From contig JAVJTT010000013.1 in NCBI GenBank assembly GCA_040220135.1, forward strand, positions 124,001 to 188,000: a stretch of 64,000 bases of DNA, given 5' to 3'. Shown one piece after another: positions 1 through 7,595 of the stretch. The translations under genes were made by a program, and so were the position numbers. Position 1 is the stretch's first letter, and the number at the start of each line of letters is the position of its first letter. The DNA is from CAJXMH01 sp040220135 (lineage in GTDB: Bacteria; Bacteroidota; Bacteroidia; Flavobacteriales_E; Vicingaceae). The notes beneath the pieces were generated by a model. That model did no database searches. It had not been told where the DNA came from and saw nothing but the letters and a program-made list of their open reading frames with translations.

Positions 1-2573
1 GGCTCTAGATTAGAGTAGGTGGCAGATTTAGAAGTAGTTCCTACAAAGTTGGTATCTAAGCCTACCAATTGGTGAAAATAGATCAGCGGCTTTTTATTGC
101 TGTGGCTTACTCCTTGGTAATCAAAAGTGAGGTGATTTTGGTCATGACTTAAATTCATATTGTAGGGCATGACGTTGCCGTAGGATGAATCTATTTTATT
201 GGTCGTATTTGTCCAATTGAAAGTGTTGTAGTCTTTTCGCAAAGAGGTAAAATGAATTTGTGGGGCAGAGGGAATAAAACGATTATCGCCTATTTTTAGG
301 TAAGCAATCCCGTCAACATTGAAATTCATTAAAATGGAATCCCCGATAGATTGAATTTTATAACCCTGTGTTTCCGGTATGATGAAGTTTTCTAGGTCTA
401 TAGTGCCTGATTGATTAAATTTTTCTAGATCTAGACTGTGTAGACCTTGATTAGATAACATCCAAAGTTTGTTAGAGTCTTCACTCAGCCTTATGTCTCT
501 AAAATCTCTATTAAAAAATTCTGGATCAGCTTCTGGCTTAAGCTTGTAAATCGTGTCCAAACTTGAGGGAATAAAAGCTAACCCTAATCCATAATCTCCT
601 CCTAAATATACGTTTGAGTATTTATCTTGAAGGTGCATAATTGAAATGTATTCCTCCCCATTATAATTTAAAACACTATTATCAATAGATTTTAATTTAG
701 CATGGTTGTATAATAGCAGCTTGTCTTTGGTCAAAGCAAACCATTTACTATTACCAAGGCTTGCAGGAGAATGAAGTAACTTATTTAATGTATTAGCATT
801 GTTAGCGTTCAGCTTATTGATCTTCGGATCGTAAAGTAAAATTTTACTGGTGCTGTCAGATTTAATTTCCAAAGCGACAGGAGTTTGATTTAAAAAGTCT
901 TTAGAAATTTGTTTGAAAGATGAACGATGTAATACCTTTTCAAGGTTTAGGCTATCTGACCAACTTTTTTGGGAATAAAACTTATCCTGCCTAATAGTGT
1001 ATACACCTTGCTTGTTTACAGAAGAAAGAACTTCTTTATTTAGAATAAAATTAATCTTACCATTCAATTCAATTTGCTTGACATTGAGGTTTGAGTCAAT
1101 CTTTAAAAGGTATTTAGTTTGATTTTTAAAGGAAATAATTTCGCAATACAAGTCATTCTTATACTTTAAAAATTTTGCGGTATTGCCTCCATAGTTTTCA
1201 TGCTCTTGAATTAAAAAAAGGGAGTCATTTGTTAAGCCATAAATGAAAGGTGCTTTGAATAGTAACTCAACTTTTCTGTATAAAGTGTCTATTATGTATT
1301 GATTTGGAATCCAACTGTAAAGCCTTTGAACATTTTTACTATTTCCCTTAAAATCTGTCCACTCTTTAAATTCATAATTTGAAGATGTTAGTTTGTAGAA
1401 GCCAGGATTCGTTGGAAAAAATAAGTTGTCTTGTTTGTCAATAAAGAATCTATCGGATGGAAAACTAAGTTCATATCCCTGTGATTTACTTACAAGGATT
1501 GTTTTTCCATATCTTTTTATGAGATACTTTAGAGTATTCGCAGAATTAAATTCATAATCCAATATTTCCTCATTAGAGACAATCTTTTCTTCAAGTTTAC
1601 CTTCTTTTATTTTTAATAAAGTATTGCCATTGTTTAGAAACCAGTCGGCATTTCCCTTATCAACTTTATGTTCAAGTCCTGAGCCCCATCGAGGCCATTT
1701 CCCCAGCTTTACAGAATCTGTAATCTTTGATTTTTGCTTATCATACACTATTAGGTAGCTATTAAATTCTTGAATAGACTCTTGACTAATGCTACCATCT
1801 TGGTTTGTTGTAGTTAACATTAATGATGTATTTTTAACTTCTTTCTTAAGATGTAAAGCAAAACTTCCATCCTGTAATTCGAAAAATCTCACGAACCCCT
1901 TGATATTTGGGAAACTGTCAAGGGTGTTAGTATGTGGAGAATAAATAAAAACCTCTTCCTCTTTTGCACTGAAACTATAATTGCTTTTAGAATCAAATTG
2001 TCCTAGCATTAACTGTGCTGTTTGGAAGGATTTTTTTTGATTGATTAAAGCAGATAAGTTTGTTGTGTCCTTTCCATAAAAATCAACTTTATAAAAGAAA
2101 GTGTCTTTTTCATGAATTTTGAAATAATACTGATTTCCAAATTCATCGTTAAGAGGAGTATCTGACATTGCTAATTTTAACTCATTACTTTTACTATCTT
2201 TCCATAGCCCAATTATATAATTGTATTTCTCATTTTTATAGTTCAGATTACTCTTATATCGCCTTTTTAAAGCGTTTGAACTTGATTCATAATAATATTC
2301 AGCATTAAAGATTCTACCCTTAGAAACTTGAAAACTTTCACCCCATTCTTCGTTTTTTAAGCCAGTAATGTTTTCTATCTTATCCCCATAAAACTTGGTA
2401 AAGCCAAGACCATTTTCTACCCAAATAACACCTAATGAGTCTTGAAAAATGTCTCTTATATCATTACTCATCAATCCATCTTCAACGGTATAATGGGTAA
2501 CTTCATAATTGGTTTGAGAAAAGGTATGAAAGCTAAAGGTTAGTATAGCTAGGAAGGTTAGTAGTAGACGCAT
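1..2573 (-). CDS. Two-component-type propeller sensor protein (3' end outside window)
   Basis: The frame is open from an ATG at 2573 to the window edge, giving 857 visible codons with no stop; the C-terminus is missing. Residues 1-20 form a signal peptide (MRLLLTFLAILTFSFHTFSQ). The start of the mature protein has the propeller signature of Bacteroidota sensors (EDGLMSNDIRDIFQDSLGVI, then W and GLG), and a similar element recurs near the visible end (FRDIRLSEDSNKLWMLSNQG). The last visible part (FIPSAPQIHFTSLRKDYNTF onward) resembles the start of a Y_Y_Y domain. In this family, periplasmic propeller plus Y_Y_Y is followed by a membrane helix and either a histidine kinase or a LuxR-type helix-turn-helix domain. 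Which one follows here cannot be seen. The middle repeats are weak, so the propeller call rests on the ends. Confidence 0.72.
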   Translation of the reverse strand, partial: MRLLLTFLAILTFSFHTFSQTNYEVTHYTVEDGLMSNDIRDIFQDSLGVIWVENGLGFTKFYGDKIENITGLKNEEWGESFQVSKGRIFNAEYYYESSSNALKRRYKSNLNYKNEKYNYIIGLWKDSKSNELKLAMSDTPLNDEFGNQYYFKIHEKDTFFYKVDFYGKDTTNLSALINQKKSFQTAQLMLGQFDSKSNYSFSAKEEEVFIYSPHTNTLDSFPNIKGFVRFFELQDGSFALHLKKEVKNTSLMLTTTNQDGSISQESIQEFNSYLIVYDKQKSKITDSVKLGKWPRWGSGLEHKVDKGNADWFLNNGNTLLKIKEGKLEEKIVSNEEILDYEFNSANTLKYLIKRYGKTILVSKSQGYELSFPSDRFFIDKQDNLFFPTNPGFYKLTSSNYEFKEWTDFKGNSKNVQRLYSWIPNQYIIDTLYRKVELLFKAPFIYGLTNDSLFLIQEHENYGGNTAKFLKYKNDLYCEIISFKNQTKYLLKIDSNLNVKQIELNGKINFILNKEVLSSVNKQGVYTIRQDKFYSQKSWSDSLNLEKVLHRSSFKQISKDFLNQTPVALEIKSDSTSKILLYDPKINKLNANNANTLNKLLHSPASLGNSKWFALTKDKLLLYNHAKLKSIDNSVLNYNGEEYISIMHLQDKYSNVYLGGDYGLGLAFIPSSLDTIYKLKPEADPEFFNRDFRDIRLSEDSNKLWMLSNQGLHSLDLEKFNQSGTIDLENFIIPETQGYKIQSIGDSILMNFNVDGIAYLKIGDNRFIPSAPQIHFTSLRKDYNTFNWTNTTNKIDSSYGNVMPYNMNLSHDQNHLTFDYQGVSHSNKKPLIYFHQLVGLDTNFVGTTSKSATYSNLE

Positions 2574-2639
2574 AGTCAGTCAATTGGTTAGAATTGAAAG
2601 GTAAGTAAATGCAAAGAAGCTTACAATACTTATTATTAG

Positions 2640-2775
2640 GTACTTTTTTTGAGCCCAAAGCCTAAAATTTAAAGTAGAAGAGTGGAAAAGTAGAAAGCCT
2701 AAAGCCTATAGCTTAAAGCTAAAAGCCCAAAGCTTAAAGTAAAAGAGTTGAAGAGCTGAAAAGGGTAAAAGCTTA
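2640..2775. repeat. Degenerate purine-rich intergenic repeats
   Basis: The gap between the propeller sensor and the SpoIIE gene holds many imperfect direct copies of AAAGCYTAAAGCY-like units (for example AAAGCCTAAAGCCTATAGC and AAAGCCCAAAGCTTAAAG) mixed with GAAGAGTGGAAAAGTAGAAA-like units. The same two unit types recur at 4980-5100, on the other side of the neighbouring gene. No coding potential or promoter was recognised. Confidence 0.6.
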
Positions 2776-4911
2776 AATGCGAACCCCAATTACACAGACG
2801 TCATCTACTTGTTCATGCTCTCCTTTCCATTTATCAAATGCTTGGTCAAGGTAGCTTTGCTGAGCAGAAAGTTCCATTTCTTGAATGGAAAGCAATATGC
2901 TCTTAAAGTTAAGTGACTTCAGCTTTTTTCCATTGTCGCCTCCAAACTGATCAGAGTATCCGTCTGAGAATAAATAAACGGTATCACCTGCTTGTAAGTC
3001 GATGGAGTGACTTTCAAAAGGGCTGTGAAAATGGTACTTTCCAATAGGCTCTTTGTGTGCTTTAATTTCCACAAGTGAATAATCACCAACTTCGGATTCT
3101 AAAAAGCGACTGTTTTTTGGAAATAGAGTTTGATCAAACTTTCCTTTTCGAATAATCCACAATGGGTTATTCGCTCCAGCGTATTTCAGCTCTGCGGACT
3201 TCGAGCGGAGTCGAGAAGCCCGCAGTGAACAAAGTGCGATATCCATTCCGTCTTGCACCTCTTCTTCTGACTTTTCAAACTCTTTGATGACCAATTCTCG
3301 GCTTTTGTCTAAAATCTCACCTGGCTCTATTAGTCCAAATTCTTTTACTGAGCGGTTTAAGGCATTATTACAAATTACTGAAACCATGGCTCCGGGTACA
3401 CCATGTCCGGTGCAGTCAGCTGCAGCAAAGTAAATTAGCTCGTTCTCTTGATTTCCTTTCTGAGCTTCTCCTGTTTGTTCCATGTCAAAAGTCAATTTAT
3501 TGGATAAACCCGAAGAATTCCCGCCAAGCGAAATTGAGGTAAACCAATAAAAGTCTCCTGCTACTACATCTTTGGGCTTATACAATACAAACGAATCAGT
3601 CAAATGCTTTTTCATCTGATTGAGCGGTGGTAAAATGGCCGATTGAATCCGTTTAGCATAGGCAATTGAATCTTGAATTTCACCATGCTGTATTTGTAGT
3701 TGATCGTGGGTTATTTCCAATTCTTGTTTCTGAGATTGAATTTCCCTATTCTTCTTTTCAATTTCGGTGTTTTGCCTTTTTGTAATACGCAATCGATGAA
3801 TTACAAAGGCAGCAAAAACCAAGAGCACCAAAATCCCTGCAAAAGCTGAATAAGTTATTATTCGTTGTTCCAAACGCTCTTGTTCACGCATTAATTCGGC
3901 AATCCGTTTTTCTTTATTTACCTTGTACTTCAACATTAATTTTGAAGCTTCTCGATATACCTGTTCACTGGCAATACTGTCTTTTAAAGCGTAATGTTTT
4001 TTCAAATATGTTAGAGCTTCTTGGTAATCATTTCCCAACTCATTTAATTCTGAAAGCTCTTGAAAAATAAGTGTCATGTTGTCTAAAGAACCTGACTCTT
4101 TTGCCAATTTTAATGCCTCTACTAAGTATAATTCTGCTTCTCGATATTTGTCTAGTTTAATCTTTATTTCAGCCAGCTGTCTATATGTTTCGCCTAAGCG
4201 TTTCTTATCCTCTAATTCTAAATATATACTCAAAGCGTTGATACAGTATTCTAGTGCTTCTTGATATTTCTCTTTTTTGTAGAGCGTTCCTCCGATTAAG
4301 AGGTAGGAATCTGCGATACTTCTTTGGTCAGTAGTTCGCTTTCTTAACTCCAAGGCTTTTCTATGATAAAAAAGGGCCGTGTCAAGTTGGTTGGTCTCGC
4401 GATATAAATTTGCCAAATAGGTATAACTAAAACCAAGCTCATAGTTTGAGCCTATTTGTTCTCGAATTGAAAGTGATTTTAAGTAATATGTTTTGGCCGA
4501 ATCAAATTCTTGCAAGGTGGTGTTAATGTAGCCGATGTAAAGAAAGGTATAGCCCAAACTTTCACGATCCCCATTTTTTTCAGCGACCGCTAAAGCTGAA
4601 ATAGCATGCTTCATGGCTTCTTCATACTTGCTTTCGTAAATTTTTACATAAGTCAAAGCATTGTAGGCTTTTGCTATACCTCTCGACCATTCTATTTCTT
4701 CGGCAAGTTCTAAAGATTGTTGGGCATATAGCTCAGCGGTATTTAGCTCTCCTTTAATGCGGTAAGCATCGGCTAAGTCTAATTTAAGCTTCACTTTTTC
4801 CGTATCGTTCTCCGGGCTAAGGCGATGTAAAGAGTCTAGCTGACTGGCCTCTAAGTGATTGGCTAAGCAAAGAAAAAAAATACTTAAGAAGAAAGTAAGG
4901 TTGGTTTTCAT
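2773..4911 (-). CDS. TPR-repeat membrane protein with SpoIIE/PP2C phosphatase domain
   Basis: A 712-residue signalling protein. Residues 1-22 are a signal peptide, and roughly residues 30-330 are tandem TPR repeats (recurring A-Y and A-L patterns such as YAQQSLELAEE and YYLKSLSIREQ). One membrane helix lies near residue 355 (YSAFAGILVLLVFAAFVIHR), followed by a coiled coil rich in Q, E and K. The C-terminal half is a SpoIIE-type PPM phosphatase with the metal-site segments VVAGDFYWF, AAADCTGHGVPGAMVS and LFSDGYSDQFGG. The TPR part is predicted periplasmic and the phosphatase cytoplasmic, acting on a phosphorylated regulator that is not encoded nearby. Two segments look foreign: a serine/glycine-rich insert after FYWFTSI, and a short insert after DIALCSL that is encoded by a palindrome (3192-3225). 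A TATCTTTC box about 40 nt upstream may be the promoter. Confidence 0.9.
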   Translation of the reverse strand: MKTNLTFFLSIFFLCLANHLEASQLDSLHRLSPENDTEKVKLKLDLADAYRIKGELNTAELYAQQSLELAEEIEWSRGIAKAYNALTYVKIYESKYEEAMKHAISALAVAEKNGDRESLGYTFLYIGYINTTLQEFDSAKTYYLKSLSIREQIGSNYELGFSYTYLANLYRETNQLDTALFYHRKALELRKRTTDQRSIADSYLLIGGTLYKKEKYQEALEYCINALSIYLELEDKKRLGETYRQLAEIKIKLDKYREAELYLVEALKLAKESGSLDNMTLIFQELSELNELGNDYQEALTYLKKHYALKDSIASEQVYREASKLMLKYKVNKEKRIAELMREQERLEQRIITYSAFAGILVLLVFAAFVIHRLRITKRQNTEIEKKNREIQSQKQELEITHDQLQIQHGEIQDSIAYAKRIQSAILPPLNQMKKHLTDSFVLYKPKDVVAGDFYWFTSISLGGNSSGLSNKLTFDMEQTGEAQKGNQENELIYFAAADCTGHGVPGAMVSVICNNALNRSVKEFGLIEPGEILDKSRELVIKEFEKSEEEVQDGMDIALCSLRASRLRSKSAELKYAGANNPLWIIRKGKFDQTLFPKNSRFLESEVGDYSLVEIKAHKEPIGKYHFHSPFESHSIDLQAGDTVYLFSDGYSDQFGGDNGKKLKSLNFKSILLSIQEMELSAQQSYLDQAFDKWKGEHEQVDDVCVIGVRI
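3192..3225. repeat. Palindromic element inserted in frame in SpoIIE domain
   Basis: On the plus strand CTGCGGACTTC (3192-3202) pairs with GAAGCCCGCAG (3215-3225) as an 11-bp stem with one G.T pair and a 12-base loop, GAGCGGAGTCGA. It encodes the residues R-A-S-R-L-R-S-K-S-A between DIALCSL and ELKYAGANNP, where relatives (from memory) have only a short turn. It therefore looks like a small mobile palindrome tolerated in frame. Confidence 0.6.
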
Positions 4912-5133
4912 ACCTTATGTTAGAGGCAATTAGCTTGAATTTTTCGAAAGTGAAAGATAATAAATTTGAGCCTGCTTGGTTTACTTCAAGGTTCAAGTTT
5001 AAAAGAGGAAGAGTAGAAAAGTGGAAGATAGGAAGTGGTATGGGGGTAAAGTCTAAGTTTAGAGGATGAACGCTAAAAGTCAACAGCTTAAAGCCAAAAA
5101 AGAAGGCTCCATAGATTTTGTCTACTCGAGTGT

Positions 5134-5148
5134 CCCGATTCTATCGGG
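5134..5148. repeat. CCCGAT/ATCGGG palindrome
   Basis: CCCGAT (5134-5139), loop TCT, ATCGGG (5143-5148). The arms share CCCGA/TCGGG with the two palindromes inside the 6S RNA (10170-10185 and 10191-10210), so the three may belong to one dispersed family. Confidence 0.6.
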
Positions 5149-5193
5149 GTGTATCCAGAAGAGGCAAAACACCTTCCTTATAATACTTTAAAA

Positions 5194-5236
5194 CCTTTGT
5201 GAACTTTAGTGGCTGCTTGGCGTTCTTTGCGGTTAA
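5194..5236 (-). repeat. CGCAAAG-type intergenic repeat, degraded
   Basis: Read on the minus strand, this starts TTAACCGCAAAGAACGCCAA and continues through CACTAAAGTTCACAAAGG, with period-like recurrence of (C/T)(G/A)CAAAG units. Strings of this type are familiar from intergenic regions of many Bacteroidota genomes (recalled, not searched). One copy is visible here. Confidence 0.4.
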
Positions 5237-5334
5237 TAGGTGAAAGTTTAAAGAAGATTAGTGGAAGGGTTGAAAAGTGGGGTTTTTCAAGATCCTTTCT
5301 TAAATACTTTTTTTGATTAGATATATCAGAAAAG

Positions 5335-5958
5335 TTAGTTAACAAAATTTGTGTCAAAGTGGCCATTCGACAGTGTGATTTTATCTCCATTAGAATTGTA
5401 GAGCTCTCCACTAAATGAGCCTTCTACGCGACCGCCATCAACATAATCTAATCTGAGAAAGCTTAGTTCAGATTCGTTAGGGTGATTAGCTGACGAATAA
5501 AATACCGGTGCTCCGCTATCCCATACCTCATAAGTTATACTATTGGGAGCAGTAATAGCTGAGAAACTTAGACCTCCGCTCCAGCCAGTGGCGGCAGGCT
5601 CTACTACAAGTATGGTAAGCTTATTTCCTTCATCAGTAACAGCAATTAAGCCAATATTGCTCGGATTTAAACCCGGATTTCTGTTGGCATCAAAATCACT
5701 AATAACCTCTGCTTGACCATCCTTCTTGAAAGCAATTTCGCTTGTATCTGTGTTACATGGAGGGCATACTCCCCCGCAATCTATATCAACTTCATTTTGA
5801 TTTTTAATACCGTCAGTACAAGAGGGAGTTACAGTTTGGTTTTCTGCGGCACTTTCTTCTTCATCATCATCTTTGGAGCAGGCAGTTAAAATTAGTCCCA
5901 ATGAAAAAAGAGTTAAAATAAAAAGTTGTCCAATTTTTTTGAAGCTTAGTTGAATCAT
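5335..5958 (-). CDS. Surface lipoprotein with Cys-rich CSDGIxNxxE-type motif
   Basis: 207 residues. The signal peptide ends in a lipobox (GLILTAC), and the lipid-anchored Cys is followed by an acidic SKDDDEEE stretch like export signals of Bacteroidota surface lipoproteins. Next comes a compact motif, SCTDGIKNQNEVDIDCGGVC with PPC after it, which is widespread in secreted proteins of this phylum and probably disulfide bonded or metal binding. The C-terminal half is all-beta and resembles the DUF6252 type (GSFSGELYNSNGDKITLSNG). Function is unknown. The start at 5958 is the only one that keeps the whole signal peptide. It is monocistronic, bounded by repeat-rich gaps. Confidence 0.8.
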   Translation of the reverse strand: MIQLSFKKIGQLFILTLFSLGLILTACSKDDDEEESAAENQTVTPSCTDGIKNQNEVDIDCGGVCPPCNTDTSEIAFKKDGQAEVISDFDANRNPGLNPSNIGLIAVTDEGNKLTILVVEPAATGWSGGLSFSAITAPNSITYEVWDSGAPVFYSSANHPNESELSFLRLDYVDGGRVEGSFSGELYNSNGDKITLSNGHFDTNFVN

Positions 5959-6151
5959 AAGGTTTAGAATTTATGGTAGCCGGTTATCAAATTGCTTTTT
6001 CTTTTCCAATACAAGTATACAAAATTAAAGACGAGTTCCTTTTGCCGGTTGACTGGCTAATAGAAGGGAATATATCTTAGGTGAGGTAGCAGCAAGTTAC
6101 AGCCCTGAAAATTGTATTTAATGAGGTGCAACTGAAAAAAAAATGATTAAT

Positions 6152-6850
6152 TCAAATCCAACCTTTTGCCCAATAATAAGCAATGGCAAAATATTCGCGG
6201 AGCACCTTAATTTCATATTGCAAATAGCTCCAAAGGTTATACCGTAGCGAAAGGTTTTTAATCTCTTTATCTTTTTGTTTGTTTTTGTTTCTGAGGTTTT
6301 CTTCTTCTGCTGGCGTTTCAAAAGTAGGGAGACTGCCTACCTCTTGAAAACCAACTTTTTCAAAAGATCGTATCGTGCGATAGATGTGTTCAGGAGAAGT
6401 GACCACAAGCAATTTGCTTTTTTTAGGAAGTATTTTTGAGATGGCCAGCACTTGCGAACGAGTGTTAAAGCCATTGGGCTCAAAGATTAGCCGATTATCT
6501 GAAACGCCTTTTAATCGCAGTTCTTTGGCCATTAGTTGCAGTTGTTTCAAACTATCTTCTTCTGCCTCAGGCATGGCCAATACCACTTTTGCCTCCGGGT
6601 ATAGCTTTGCCATTTCATTACCGTAATACAAGCGAATCAATCCTTGAGGAGAAGGCATTCCATCGCCCCCCATAATGATTATGGCATCAGGCGATTCTTC
6701 TAACTGCTGATCGGAAAGGGATAATTGGTGGTAGGCCATGTAAGGAACATCGGTAAAGGCCAATAAAAACAATAGCAAGGCTAGGATTCCTATTCCGTTA
6801 AGTAGGCCACGGAAAATCTTTTTAAGGAGTTTCATTGCTGATGTTTTCAT
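6152..6850 (-). CDS. YdcF/SanA-like DUF218 membrane protein
   Basis: 232 residues. One N-terminal membrane helix (about residues 15-33) anchors a DUF218 (YdcF/ElyC/SanA) domain. Its recognisable pieces are the start strand DAIIIMGGDG, the segment EPNGFNTRSQ and LLVVTSPEHIYRTIRSFEKV, which match the family's nucleotide-like fold. In other bacteria ElyC and SanA affect envelope polysaccharide and vancomycin barrier function; the biochemical role is not settled. A second in-frame ATG 15 nt downstream (MKLLKK) is an alternative start. A TAGTTTTG box at 6892-6899 on the minus strand could be its promoter, overlapping the end of the upstream gene. Confidence 0.85.
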   Translation of the reverse strand: MKTSAMKLLKKIFRGLLNGIGILALLLFLLAFTDVPYMAYHQLSLSDQQLEESPDAIIIMGGDGMPSPQGLIRLYYGNEMAKLYPEAKVVLAMPEAEEDSLKQLQLMAKELRLKGVSDNRLIFEPNGFNTRSQVLAISKILPKKSKLLVVTSPEHIYRTIRSFEKVGFQEVGSLPTFETPAEEENLRNKNKQKDKEIKNLSLRYNLWSYLQYEIKVLREYFAIAYYWAKGWI

Positions 6851-6896
6851 CTGCGGATGAAATTACAATCATTCTCCTAAAACCACAACGACAAAA

Positions 6897-7550
6897 CTAT
6901 TCGGCCCCTTTATCTCTTTTTAAGTCTCCGTTTTTCCAAGCCTCAATAAATTTGGCCCATGCAATTGGATTAAGCAAATTGCTCAGGTTGTTCATTCTTG
7001 ATTGCCCGGCATAATAAAGCTGGTTGCTTCTTTGTTGCATTTGCCACTTAAAGTTCATACTAGCGGTCATGGGCATAGCTTGAGCTCTTTCTTGCAACAA
7101 ATCGGGAGATAAATTTTTTCGAGCAATTTCCAAATCATCATCAGGAATGTTTAAAGCCAAAAAGGCTTCTTTAAACTGATCGGGTGTGGGCCAAGGGTAA
7201 ATGTTAACTGTTTCCAACTTCACCGTATCACGAAGCATGGTGTGAATTAAAGAATAGCGATTGCCTTCCAGTGTATCCGGTACGTAAAATTCTGATTTCT
7301 TATAGCCTACAGAAGAAAACTCTAGAGTATCACCCTTTTTGGCGACAAAAGAAAAATAGCCGTAATAATCTGTGGTGGTTCCTCGGTTTGTGTGCTTGAT
7401 CATGACCGTGGCAAAAGGCACCGGTGCAAGGCTGTCGGCTGTTATAGCAACACCTGAAAATTGAATCAAATCATCATCTTGTTCTACTTCTTGTGAAGCA
7501 AGTTGAACGCTTAAGCCAAAAAACAAAAGAAGAATAAAGGTCAAACGCAT
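6897..7550 (-). CDS. Secreted CarboxypepD_reg-like protein
   Basis: 217 residues with a signal peptide (about residues 1-19) followed by one carboxypeptidase-regulatory-like beta-sandwich, seen as FSGVAITADSLAPVPFATVM then TTDYYGYFSFVAKKGDTLEF and SSVGYK. This is the domain that opens TonB-dependent receptors, but no receptor barrel follows. The rest is a Met- and Asn-rich helical segment of unknown role. It is predicted periplasmic or outer-membrane associated. A consensus -7 box (TAAATTTG, 7555-7562) lies exactly 4 nt before the ATG, so the mRNA may be leaderless. Confidence 0.8.
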   Translation of the reverse strand: MRLTFILLLFFGLSVQLASQEVEQDDDLIQFSGVAITADSLAPVPFATVMIKHTNRGTTTDYYGYFSFVAKKGDTLEFSSVGYKKSEFYVPDTLEGNRYSLIHTMLRDTVKLETVNIYPWPTPDQFKEAFLALNIPDDDLEIARKNLSPDLLQERAQAMPMTASMNFKWQMQQRSNQLYYAGQSRMNNLSNLLNPIAWAKFIEAWKNGDLKRDKGAE

Positions 7551-7554
7551 AAGT

Positions 7555-7562
7555 CAAATTTA
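7555..7562 (-). promoter_or_regulatory. -7 box TAAATTTG, 4 nt before ATG
   Basis: Perfect match to TAnnTTTG on the minus strand, with ACTT between the box and the ATG at 7550. With the usual Bacteroidota spacing, transcription would start at or next to the A of ATG. Confidence 0.5.
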
Positions 7563-7595
7563 CACTTTCTTAATAGCCTAGCTTGCTAAAGCTTG

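Larger units (their letters stand above)
4912..5334. other. Gene-free stretch packed with small repeats
   Basis: This 423-bp gap separates the SpoIIE gene from the lipoprotein gene. It contains a possible TATCTTTC promoter box for the SpoIIE gene near 4955 (minus strand), purine-rich repeats at 4980-5100, the palindrome CCCGAT-TCT-ATCGGG at 5134-5148, a CGCAAAG-type repeat at 5194-5236 and a last purine-rich stretch at 5240-5290. Open frames crossing it have no recognisable domain and are made of repeat sequence. Confidence 0.6.

Noticed and set aside
4817..5083. 88-codon open frame overlapping the SpoIIE gene start and purine-rich repeats
   Set aside because: Encoded sequence is low-complexity repeat translation with no start signal.
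5178..5411. 77-codon open frame over the lipoprotein 3' end and the CGCAAAG repeat
   Set aside because: Composed of antisense/out-of-frame lipoprotein sequence and repeat DNA; no independent support.
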